Of a stretch of DNA of 64,000 nt, positions 20,314 through 31,700 are shown one piece after another. How positions within the stretch are numbered: the stretch's first letter is position 1; every line of letters starts with the position of its first letter. The notes beneath the pieces were generated by a model. That model had not been told where the DNA came from and searched no databases. It saw only the letters and a program-made list of their open reading frames with translations. A program made the translations under genes and the position numbers. Source of the stretch: Enoplosus armatus (Eukaryota; Chordata; Actinopteri; Centrarchiformes; Enoplosidae); NCBI RefSeq assembly GCF_043641665.1, contig NC_092189.1:8201333-8265332 (forward strand). The letters are read 5' to 3'.

Positions 20314-23300
20314 ATGATGTGGCCCCTCGTACCGCTGCTGCTGCTCGGCCTGCTGCGACCCTGCACCGCCGGAGACCTGCTCACACAGGTACCTGTTGAT
20401 ATCCTCACAATACAGATCCAGACAGAGAGGACAGACAGACGTGACGACCTCAGAGGACAACAGATGAAATCGCTGTATTTTCTAATAATAATGCACCGTC
20501 CACACCCGCGCGGCGTTAAGCTTAATTAAGATGCAGCAGGAGAAAGTGGTGTTAGTTTGAATGAATGATATAACCTACGACGTAAAAAGCTGTAGCCTGT
20601 TTAAAGTAGGTGATAGACAACAATGTGAATATCCCACCGCCACACAGGTGTGTGTGAGAGTCATTTGCTGAGTATTTAGCAGCACCTGTCGTCTCTCATG
20701 ACCCCAGTTCAACTTCTGCCAGCTTCTTTTTTTCTCATGCAGTTTGTTTGCATTTGGCATGTTGTCAAGTTTTCCCCTGACAGATCAGAACAGACAGATC
20801 TGACAGTTTCACTCTCAACTGTATAAAATAATTTAACTGCGATTTATTCTGGGTGTTATTTCTCAGTAGGTCAAAATGAACAGAGATCCAGCTCAGGCTG
20901 TGAGTTGTAATTTAACCAGAGTGCTTCTGGCTCTTGGAGAGCAATGTTCTCCTGCTCTGTTGACTCTGGGCTTGTGTTTTGTAGTGGGGCAGATGTCAGT
21001 AGCACCAGCACACACAACAACAACAGAGGTATGAGGAGGAGGAAAAAAGGTGAAAGTATTGCAGCAGCCGCTTATTTGGTTAAAGCTGTGGGATCCATTT
21101 GGTAAATAAGCTCCTGATATTTGCGTTGGAGACGGGACAGACTGCAGAGACAGGAGATTCATTGTTTTGTTGATCATCGGGACCTTCAAATTGTGATCAT
21201 AAGCTTTCACTCAGCAAGGATATTCTTTCAATTACCATATTTCCTCATATTAAATATATTTGGGGATCATGTAGGGCTAAAACTAACAATTATTAAAATT
21301 TTCTATTTTACTCTGCAGATTATTTTCTCCCATAATTGTGTAAAATGTAAGAAATGCCCGTCCCAACTTCCCATAGCTGAAAGAGACGCTTTCAAATGTC
21401 TTATTTTGTCTAACCAATGTTTCGAAACCCAATGATATTCATTTTACCTTCATGTAAGAGAAAGACAAGCGGCACATTTTCACGTTTGAGAAGCTGGTAT
21501 TGACAAATGTTTGACATTTTTGCTTGTCACTGTCACAGGACTGCAATGTCAATGTTATTTTATTATTAATGATTTACTCATTCACTGACCTATTCATGAA
21601 TATGTAGCAGCACATCCAACTAACAAACAAGTTTGTGGAGCAGCAATGTTTGTGTTCTCTTGCCTCTTTTTTTTCCGAGAAAACTCATGATGAAACGAAT
21701 CATTAAAAAGAGTGGGTGACTGGAATGTTACAAAACACACCACCCATACTCAAACATTTGTATGAAGTGAGAACGGTCAAATCCATGTCAAGGCCCACTA
21801 TTGGCTAGAAAATGGGTGTTGTGAAAAATATAATACGTCCATATGGAGTGGAATGTTTTGCATACATATATACATCTAAAAAGCATATGAGTACAAATAC
21901 TACAGTAAATAAATACTGATATGATTGTGTTGGCTGTTGGCCAGATGAAACAAATATAACCTGTGTCTGTACACCCAGCGGTGTGACTCATCCACAGATG
22001 GCACCATTTACAAATACCAGGCCAAGACTCTCAACGGGAGTCACACTGTGAACTTCAGAGACTACGTAGGCAAGAGCGTCCTCTTCATCAACGTGGCCAC
22101 GTACTGAGGATACACCTTTCAGTATGTGGGTAAGAAACAGCATCACAGACACAGGGACCAAACAAGCTTCTCCACCTGAAGACATTTGAACTTATTTTGT
22201 CTTCTTTTCTATTATCAGACCTGAATGCACTTCACGAGGAGATGAAACCTCTTGGACTCACCCTTCTCGGCTTTCCCTGCAACCAATTTGGCAAACAGGA
22301 GCCAGGGCAAAGACATGAAATTCTGCCAGGTTTAAAGTGAGAAATGTTTCTCTTTCAGTGCAAATCAATATCAGCCACAAGTCACTGAAAACACTATAAA
22401 CACAATCAATGAAACAATTAGGTCGAAGCCATATATAACTGCAGTTCAGTAAAGCTTTATACTGCTCAACAAGAGGGTTTTTTTCAGCCTGTAGATGTGA
22501 AAATGTGACACGCCGCTATATATTAGTCACAAGCTGCTTACAAGACAGTATACATTGTAATGTTCTGTAACATAAGAACCTTCAAAGCTGAATGTAGAGA
22601 GGAATTTGCAATATTGGTAAATCCCCTTGTCAATCAACAAAGCTTAATTTAATCCGGGGAAAACATCCTTTAGCAATAAGATCAGTTTCTGTTAGAGGCC
22701 CCTCAAACACACATAGAATTTATGTCTCCGGTTCCATCAGTCATCTTATATCCACAGCAAAGCCTTTGCAATAGATTGTGTGGTTTGTTGCTCAGCTTGA
22801 AGTGAATCTAGGGCAGCTGCCAAGCCACAAAGTGCTCAGAGGCACGTCCACTGATAAGCTGCCCTCTTTCTGGATTCCAGGCATGTTAGACCAGGCAATG
22901 GATTTGTTCCAAACTTCCTGCTGTTTGAGAAAGGTGACGTGAATGGAATAAACGAGCATGGGGTTTTCACTTTCCTTAAGGTACGTTATGGTCTGCTCTC
23001 AAAGTGTGCGACTTAAAATGTATTTTATACTGTACATCAATAGAGGAAACCTGTTTTCATAGTAGTTTAAATCACGTGTATTACTATTGCTGTTATCCGG
23101 CTGTGCACAATCTCTTCAAATATTTCGACCTCATTACTCTGACCTGATAAGTCACACTCACTTGTCTGACTAGTGCATAACATGTGCTCACACCCAACAC
23201 AGAAGCACACGCACAGCCAAACCCAATATGAGGTGCTTTCCAAATATAAACAGCTATTAATAGCTATTAATAGCTTTGATTTGGAATTATGAGCCACTGA

Positions 23301-23699
23301 AAAACATTCTCACTAGATTTCCTGTAATGGATGAAGAGTTGATGATTTGACCGTCATGTAAATTATTCATTTACTTAACAAGATAGATGCAAATCTAAGC
23401 TGGTCTTGTGCGCATACAGATCAGTCTAAGGCGGCGGTTGTTGCCCTCATTATAATCTTGTGTTTTCCACCACGCAGAACTCCTGCCCTCCAGTTGGAAA
23501 CGACTTCGGTAACCCCACCGGCAGAATGTTCTGGGGCCCTATGAAGATCAACGACATCAAGTGGAACTTTGAGAAGTTTCTGGTGGGGCCAGACGGGAAG
23601 CCGGTGATGAGGTGGCACCCGAGTGTCAACATTTCAGCAGTCCGAGCAGACATTCGCAAATACCTGCTCCAACAATACACACAGGATGTTTTTAATTAG
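20314..23699 (+). CDS. gpx3: Glutathione peroxidase 3, secreted selenoprotein
   Basis: Reduces hydrogen peroxide and lipid hydroperoxides with glutathione in extracellular fluid. Coding exons: 20314-20388, 21979-22129, 22219-22336, 22881-22980, 23478-23699; phases agree and give 221 aa with UGA read as selenocysteine. Residues 1 to about 19 ([19 protein letters not shown]) form a signal peptide. The catalytic tetrad is visible: Sec68 in NVATY-U-GYTFQY, Gln98 in [13 protein letters not shown], and Trp177 and Asn178 in [33 protein letters not shown] and NSCPP are family signatures. The presence of the signal peptide and the 5q33-type neighbours (dctn4, tnip1) point to GPX3 rather than GPX1. The start is the first ATG of a tandem ATG pair. 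The 3' UTR carries a SECIS candidate. The gene faces tnip1 tail to tail. Confidence 0.97.
22105..22107 (+). other. In-frame UGA recoded as selenocysteine (Sec68)
   Basis: TGA sits in frame between GCC ACG TAC and GGA TAC ACC. This is exactly the catalytic Sec position of vertebrate selenium glutathione peroxidases, and the frame continues for 153 codons through three more exons to a TAG. A plain ORF caller would break the gene here. Confidence 0.96.
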
Positions 23700-23784
23700 A
23701 TGTGTAGTGAGATGCTCAGGATAAAAGTAGAGCTTTGATAGAAAGTAAAAATAGAGAGTAATGTTAACAGTTTCTGATACATGA

Positions 23785-23860
23785 AGATGCCATGTTGAAT
23801 GAAGAGGAGGCTTGAAAACAGGAACTCTGTGGTGCCTCTTCGGAGTCTGGGGTTCAGGAC
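23785..23860 (+). promoter_or_regulatory. SECIS element candidate, form 2
   Basis: In the gpx3 3' UTR, about 100 nt after the stop. The core ATGA is at 23799-23802 and the partner GGAG at 23842-23845. The helix between them pairs GAGGAGGC (23804-23811) with GCCTCTTC (23834-23841), eight pairs with one G-U. AAAA at 23815-23818 lies in the upper internal loop 12 nt above the core, and a short ACAG/CTGT stem caps it. Spacing and order fit a eukaryotic SECIS with an extra apical stem. The fold was paired by hand, not computed. Confidence 0.75.
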
Positions 23861-23963
23861 GGTCCTTCAGTGCATTCAGGCTGCCCTGCAATCCCACAGC
23901 ATCATGTCATCTTCTCATACCCAGGACCTGTTAGCCATTACAGCCTAAATGTTAATTACTTCC

Positions 23964-23969
23964 AATAAA
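23964..23969 (+). terminator. Poly(A) signal of gpx3
   Basis: AATAAA 265 nt after the gpx3 stop and downstream of the SECIS. A second AATAAA at 24098-24103 would extend the 3' UTR to nearly touch tnip1. Confidence 0.7.
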
Positions 23970-24144
23970 TCATGAAGAACACACTGATGTGCAGACCAAT
24001 TTTTTCCAGAAATGACTGTTTTACTGTGGGTGTCAATGCCGTGGAAAGGTGAACATGAAGCAGCATGTGTGTGGCCCCCCTGACATTTCTATCCTGCAAT
24101 AAAAATGAACAAAATATAAACATGAATACTCGGGGTGAGATGCT

Positions 24145-25782
24145 AATAGACATTTAGAATAGATTTATTAAGCCAGTCAAATACAAAAAGTCTCACATGT
24201 GCTTTTTGCCTACAGCAAAAAAGAAAAAAGGGCTACAAACCAAGAAAATACAACTGCCAGTAATTACAGCGTACCTCTCCAAGTGCAATTCCGCTAATTT
24301 CTCATTTAAGCTCTCACCATCAGGATTTTGTTCCCAGTAACTTAACTTATTTGATAAAATGGAGCCTTTTTCATATTCATCTGCACACATTTTTAAGCCC
24401 TTCATCTGACTACCTGATATACACTATACTAAAGACATTTTCATGGGTATTCAGTTAAAACAGTGGCTTAATTTGAGATTAAATGTGCCTTTTTAAAATG
24501 GTAACGCACATTATCTCAAGGTGTGGGTCCTGTGTCTGTTTATCGGGGCTCTTGACTTTGTGTTACAGCAGTTCACAGGTCAGTCGGCACGGCATGGATT
24601 GCTGGTTGTTGAAGAGGGCAGAGAGCAAAGCCAGACATCCTGGCAGAGGTTTTCCTCTGAGGAGCGGCTGTACTACTGCAACACTGCATCTAGGGCCTCC
24701 AAATACTGATGACAGTCTTTCTCTTTCTGATGAGCAGAATTTGAGTGTTTCAGCACTAGGTGTTAACAGTTGCACTGATTACAACTCAATAAGTCGACAT
24801 GAACATGAACAGGATGAACAGGAAGACCGTCATCGCTGCTGCCTAAAGGGTTTTGGTGCTGTGACTTCTAGACACTGTGTCGGGGCTGAACTATGGGCAA
24901 TCGTACAGGATGCAGTAAGATGAGCATGAATATTGGGATGAGTGGTCAAATCATCAAATCAATTGTGGTCAAGTAGAAGTGTTGTGTTTAATGAGATTAG
25001 GTCCATCATCATGGGAAAAAAAAGGTGTATGTACTGTGCATTGTGTATTGTGTCTGATACAAACATACAATGTCAATAGCTACAATATATTGGGATTACA
25101 CTAACAACATAGAAAGAACAGCATTACTAAAGACAATGATTTACACTTAGTCAATGCAACTATCAAAACAGCAGGTTATAAATAAATTATCAATAATCAC
25201 AATCATGTTTTTGGTATGATACCATCAAAATTCATTTCCCGAAATTTTTGTATTTCAACAACCACTTTTGAACAGTTACACATATGGGACAGTTCTATAA
25301 CATCGATGGTACTGAAGAAATCTTCATAAAATCAATTAACATTCACATTGTAAATTCTATGATTCAATGTACCTATATAATCATTCATTGTTGGAATGAG
25401 TATATCTAGTCTTAGTCATATTGGGGAATGGCTTCCTGTAACCCTACAAGTAACAAACTAAGTGTCAAGTTGTTACATATTTGCCGAGAGACAATCACAT
25501 AGGTATATTTTTCTGGAAAAAAAAGAACAATGTTAATTATTCCAACCTATTTAACAAATGACTTCAGTTCCTGATAAAAAAATCTAAATAATATTTCATG
25601 TATATATTCAGAATAGCGAAGTGTTTCACAAATAGCCTTATAAAACGCAAGTATAAACAACATTACAATAGGATATCTACAGTTCAGTAGGAAAATTATA
25701 GATCAAATCACACCTTGTCAACTCAAAAACAAACTGATTTCATGCTACTACCCAGACTCCATTAGGTGGGTACGGTGATGCT
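24145..25782 (-). other. tnip1 3' UTR
   Basis: AT-rich sequence from the tnip1 stop to AATAAA at 24164-24169 (minus strand). It contains AU-rich pieces such as AATTTATTTATAA near 25180 that could affect mRNA stability. The open frames on both strands here, including 24483-24923 plus, look like chance frames. Confidence 0.6.
24164..24169 (-). terminator. Poly(A) signal of tnip1
   Basis: AATAAA on the minus strand, about 1.6 kb after the tnip1 stop and 195 bp from the main gpx3 signal on the other strand. Confidence 0.6.
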
Positions 25783-28700
25783 TTAGTGCTTTCCGGGGTC
25801 AATGTTCTGTCGCTCCCTTTTTCCAAATCCTGCTCCTGCTGCGGCTGCTGCTGCTGCTGCGGCTGCGGCTGCTGCGGCTGCTGCTGCGGACTGATCTACA
25901 GACACACAGAGGAAGAAGACTGCATTATCTACACTGTCACAACCTTTGCTCCCACACACTTTACATTCGAAATGAATACAGTTAACATTTAGCCATCTCA
26001 TGATTCAGAAAATATACACAATCCTGGGATCAGTGATGATTTGTATGAAAGGATGATGCTGGAAATATTCTATAATTTTTCTTATCAACAAATCTCATGA
26101 AAAGACCAAAAGCACAATGAATTGACCCCATCGTCTGTGCAGCCAAAGCCTGATGTAGCTTATTCCTCGGTGCTGTAGAGCTCTATTGATGTCCAAGACC
26201 TATTAAAAACACATAACTGAGCCACGCCATTGTACTGGGTGATGTTCCTTCATTACCATGTACATATTAGTTTATATTGAGTCAGTCCCACATACACCGT
26301 CCGAGTGTAAATACGCACTAGTACGTATTAATCCATAGCCCAAAATAGTCTTCAACAAATGCAGGATCTCCTCCTGTTTGAGTAACATTTACTAAAAACT
26401 ACAATGCCCAGCTATTTTAGCAAATATATTTTTTTTGTCACTATATATTTGTGACATTTTTAATGATTTAAATCTTCAGTAACTGAAAGGAAATCAAAAC
26501 GTATTAATACTACTATGAATGCATTTTGTTGACAATAAGGAAAAATACAGAGCAATAAAACAGTGTACAAAAATGTGATGAGAATAAAACATTGCACTTG
26601 GCTGGCTGTACCATACCTGCATTCTCTGGTGGTGGTCTTGAACTCTCTCCTACTGCTCTGGCCCCTCTGGGCTGCGGGAATGACGACTGCCAAGGAAAAC
26701 CCTGACCAAAAAGAAAGCACCACCTTAGTTTAAATCACTAAATATACTTACATCCATCACAACCAGCAGCCCTCAAGTCTTTGCCGTAACCTAACAATCG
26801 TTATTGAATGCAAGCGTGGCTAGCTTGAGCTACAGTTAGACCTAATTACATCTGCTTGTTCCTCCCAAAAGATAAAGGGGAGTCGAGGAAAGAGAAAGAA
26901 GAGCCTCGTTTCCTCAGTGAACCAGAGTCACTCCAGAGACAGAGACAGAGGGGCCTTAGCGGACCCTTACCGGGGTAACAGGCTGGAAGTCTCGTACAGG
27001 GGGCGGTGCTGCGGCGGCTGCGGCTGTGGCGCCTGCTGCATTGGGCATCCGGGGAGGGAAGTGTATGGGCCAGCCCTCAAGGCCCTGCGGTCCCACCTGC
27101 ACAAAGGGACCACAGTAGGGAGGGCTCAGCGGGCCGTTCACTGAGCCTGACGTGGGGTCTGAGGTACGTCTTTCCTGCTGCTGCCCCTACGAGGGATCAC
27201 AAGTACACACGTGATCCCCAATCAGTGCACGGCTGCTACTCTCAGCGCAGTGGCCCTGTCATGACATGGCACGCTGCTGACCTTCAACCCTACTGCCGCT
27301 GCCTCCCACTGAGGAGTGTAAATATCCCACCTGTTGATCCCGAATGCACTGACAAACAACCTAACTGGAGTGAGGCTCTTGTCCTGGAGTATTGATTTGT
27401 CCAGTATGAACTTATTATAGTCAACATCTATGTGACTGCATTCTGTCACAAGGGGGCGCTAGACTGCAATGTTTACCACAACTCATATCCTCCTGCTTCT
27501 AAAAGGCTTGAAGAGCAACTCTCTGAATGCCTTGGCCCTAATTAAACGTACTTGGCCAAAATGACCAAACATTTCACCCTATCCAGGCTGACGGCACCAT
27601 TTCATTTAAAATATCAACATGTCTGCGACACGACCAGGCTCAGACCTCAGCTGCAGCCAGTACCTGTTTGTGATGCTGCATCTGCAGTCTCTCCAGCTTA
27701 CACCTCTCTGTACGTTCTCTCTGACACTCATTCTGTGCCTGATGAAGCTGAAACACAAACGCACAATAAAAAAAACACATTAGAGAACAGCTCAGTTATA
27801 ATTGTTGTTCAATGCAGAAAACACAAGCCTAACCATGCCAAATAAAGGTGAATATACTGTGAACACACAACTAACCTGATTGGTCAAATTAGTAATCTGA
27901 CCCTGGAGTCTCTCAACTTGCCGCCTCAAGTCCTCTTTCTCCTCATTCATTCGCTCCCTGTCACTCCTCTCTTTTCTGAAGTCTTCTTCAAAGATCTTCA
28001 CCTTAAGTACAAAACAACAATTAAAAGCAGTTCAGGAAATTCATGTGTAATTGCATTTGGATCTGTGTGTGTGTGTGTGTGTGTGTGTTTACTTGCATGT
28101 CTGACCTGTTCCTTTAGTACAGCAATTTGAGTGAGCAGTTCCTGCTTCTTCAGGTTATTGGCTGCATCTGCAAAGTTACCCTGGCCAGGTGGCTGTTGGG
28201 AGGATGAAGGGGAGTGCAGGTTCAAGGCTTCCTCTAAAGCCTGAAGTAATACAAAGCAAAGTATTACACAGGGAAGAAATGTCTCCACCCTCCATCTCTC
28301 TATGTACTTCTCTTCCACACTCACCCTGTTGAGTCGTTGGATCTCCTTCTCCTGGTACTCCCTTTGTTTGCTGAGGGGCAGCAGCTGATCCTGCAGGTAG
28401 CGAATCTTCTGCTTCAGCTCAGTGGTCTCAGAGTTGAGGCACTCCTTCTCCCCCTGAAACACACATACAAAAACATTTAAAAAAAACCCACCTTTGTTAA
28501 AGTATCCTGAAACATTTTATTTTGTGTTTCTGTGTCCTGGTTTTGAAATGTTGAGACCAGTTTCACCTGGGCTTTGTGTCCCTCTATTCTCACCTGTACA
28601 TTTTCAATCTTGGACTTGGCCAGCAGCAGCTTCTTGTCATAGTCGCGCTGCCTCTGCTCTCGCTCGGCCTCCAGCTCAAGCACAGTTTTCTGGGACTCAG

Positions 28701-31700
28701 CCAGCCGTTGTCTGAGGTCTGTGATCTGAAGGACAATGTAAACCACTTAGTTGAGGACAGCATTCACTAATCACAGTTGTAAAAAGGTACAATTCTCATA
28801 AACACAAACACAAAAAGAAGAAACTGTGACTTAGTGATAACAACTCTGTGATAAACATCAGCTGTTGCAGTTGTTAGGATACAGCCTTAGAAAGTTGTGT
28901 TATCAAATTATAAACTAAGCCACAGCAACAAGGACACATTTGCAAACACACGCAGTTCTGTTTTTGTGTAAAATATGAACAAACCTGGTGACGCAAATGG
29001 ATATATCTAGGGTTCTGAGGTTTAAACCTAAGGTTGCATGGTGTCCCTGTCTGAACAAAGTGTGAATGTAGGTGTGTTCATGACTGTGGGTGCGCAGAAG
29101 TGTAGGTGTGTGAGTATGAGTGTGAGAGTGTGTACATATGTGTGTCTCTGCTGCCCTCTGACTGCACCACAGCAGGAAGTCAGCGGGTACCAGAGAGGTG
29201 AGGGGAATTCTTACTGAGGTGTGACAGGCCTTGTGGTAAGTATGCTCTCAGATAGCAAGCTATTGCAAGATTGCACCTTTTCCACTGGACAAGCATATAT
29301 AAAACACACGCACGCACGCACGCAGGCACGCACACACACACACACACACAGCTGCTTCACTGCCAACTGATGAACACAAATCCTGTGTTCCTTACAGATA
29401 TTTCCAAATTACAAAATCTCATTTAACTTGTCTGAAAAACATGTCAACTTTAATGGTAGAAAAGATATTATTATGATTACTCCTTTGACATACTGCAAAA
29501 AGTGACCATTGGTGTCACAATGCTACAACTAATTTTAAAGCCTGCTAGCAAGAGAATATTGTTTTATTTATTTATTTTACTGTACAGTGTTCAGTAATGT
29601 TCACCTATTTTACGGCCCAGTTTATCCTTAATACAGAAACTTGAAACTAAATTCAACTATAATTTTCGAAATGTGTTACTACTGGTCACAGGCGCCTTAG
29701 TATGGGTGAGCCCATTCATGAAATGAATTAAGCTGAAACAGTGGTAGACACAGCTGAGTTAATTTAAAACCCAGGGCAACAGACAAAGAATTGTCTATTC
29801 TAAGCAAAAACATTAGTTATATTTATTGAGGTCAGTTTTATGGAAAATGTAGGATAAATAATCCACATTTTTTTTCTGTACATATAGATGTATCCAAGCA
29901 CTTTGCTTTAAATCTAAAAAGAACACTGGCATGAGGAAGAAGACTTTGAACTTTGAGTGATTTTTTTTAAATTTTAAATAAAACATATAGAAATTAAACA
30001 AGAATACTTGGTGGATTGGATTGACCTAATATAATTTCATAGAACTGAACAAATGTGTTAAACCTTTTTAAACGTGAGTTTTGAAATGACAAAAATGTTC
30101 TTCAAAGGAATTGGGAGATAATTAGATATTAGTTCTCCTTCAACAGCTCTACATCAGTTGAGGACGCAGTAACGTCTTCCCACACCCTCCATAACAGCTG
30201 TAAAGTCATTACTGTACCTTCTGTTCAAACTGTGACTTCATGGAGTTCCACTGAATGTCCCACTGCTTGTTCACCTCCAGTACCTGTAAGCAGCGCCAGA
30301 AAGTGAAACAAATGACACTGAACATATAGGAAACTAAATACACAGAGACTTTCCCCTATGGCAAAAGAGGATGAGCAGTAAGAGCAAAAAAAGACTCACA
30401 TCCTTTCTCTGTTTCTCCAAAAGCTTGATCTTCTTTTCGTACACTTCTACATCACAAGGTTTTGTTGGGGTTTTCTCTGCAGCTTTTCCACTCTGGGGGC
30501 ACACAAAACATTCCTAAATCCAACACATTCCTCCATTACCCTAACCCCACATTGTAAGAGTTTATAAGTGGAAGTGGGGAAGTTTTAAGTCACAAAATCA
30601 TTGAGAAAAGCTTTATTTAATGTATTTCTAGATGGGTAAATAAAGTTTAAAATAAAAATGTATTTAGCATGTGAATGAGACAGATGTATTTATATGAAGC
30701 AAAGTTGTACAAAGTGTGTCTGTACAGAATAAAAAAATGATTCGCTATGCAGTTCAATTTAAAACTACCTTCTGCGGTGTGGTGGCCTCCATCTTAGGTC
30801 TTACAGCGGCTGATTCCTCCTTCACAGCCTCCTCTTTGGCCTCTGGAGCTTCGGTGTCGGATGGCGCTGCAGATGATGCTGCTCCTCCCGTGACCAACTC
30901 CTTAAGTTTCTGATTCTCCTGTCTGAATCAGTAAGAGAATGAAAATGATAGTATTTGTGAGCAAGGTCCATTTCTGGAGTTTGTTGAAGTTGTGGTACAG
31001 CTTCAGGATATCCTTTGGGAAGAACCTGCAATACCCGCTGTGTGCAATGACGCCAACAGAAAGAATAACCCCCCCATCAAAAATGAAAGCCTGGCCAACT
31101 GTCAACATCCATGATACAGTAAAAAAATGTTTAGGGTTTTGGTAACAGGAGGCTGATTCACACTATATTCTAAAAGGTCATGAGAAACAAAATTGTCCCA
31201 CAGTTTAAAAAAGACCAGAGGAATGAGAGTGAGATGTGAGTGTTCGTATTGCTTAGGTCTTTACAGGGAATATACTGCAGATCTCATGATTTGTTCTGTT
31301 TGACCTTACTAATAATAATGTTTCTGCTCCGGCAGAAGCAACACAAAGCCCAGTCAAACCAAAAGAGAAGGAAAAAGATTACCTCAGCTGTTCCAAGTCT
31401 CGATTCCTGATATGATGATCCTCTTCCATTTTCTTTCGAAGCTCATTGTTCTCCTGTCTGAGCTGCTCACAGAGAGTCTACAAACACCAAAAAACACAAT
31501 TATCACAATATTTTTGTTTTTCAAGTTTTCAAGCAATTGCTTTTAACACAACGCAACACATCCTATAATTCACATTTTTAATCCACATACTGACAACCAT
31601 GACTTATTTATCTGAGAGGTTTTAAGTTAGAACACTAAAAATTCGACTGAAAATATGAAGACCAAGTCACTGCAAATGCTTTTACTTTCGTATATTACAA

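Noticed and set aside
24483..24923. 146-codon plus-strand open frame
   Set aside because: It is antisense to the tnip1 3' UTR, has no recognisable family and no splice or promoter context.
25786..25992. Cysteine/glycine-rich plus-strand frame
   Set aside because: It is the antisense reading of the tnip1 alanine-tract codons.
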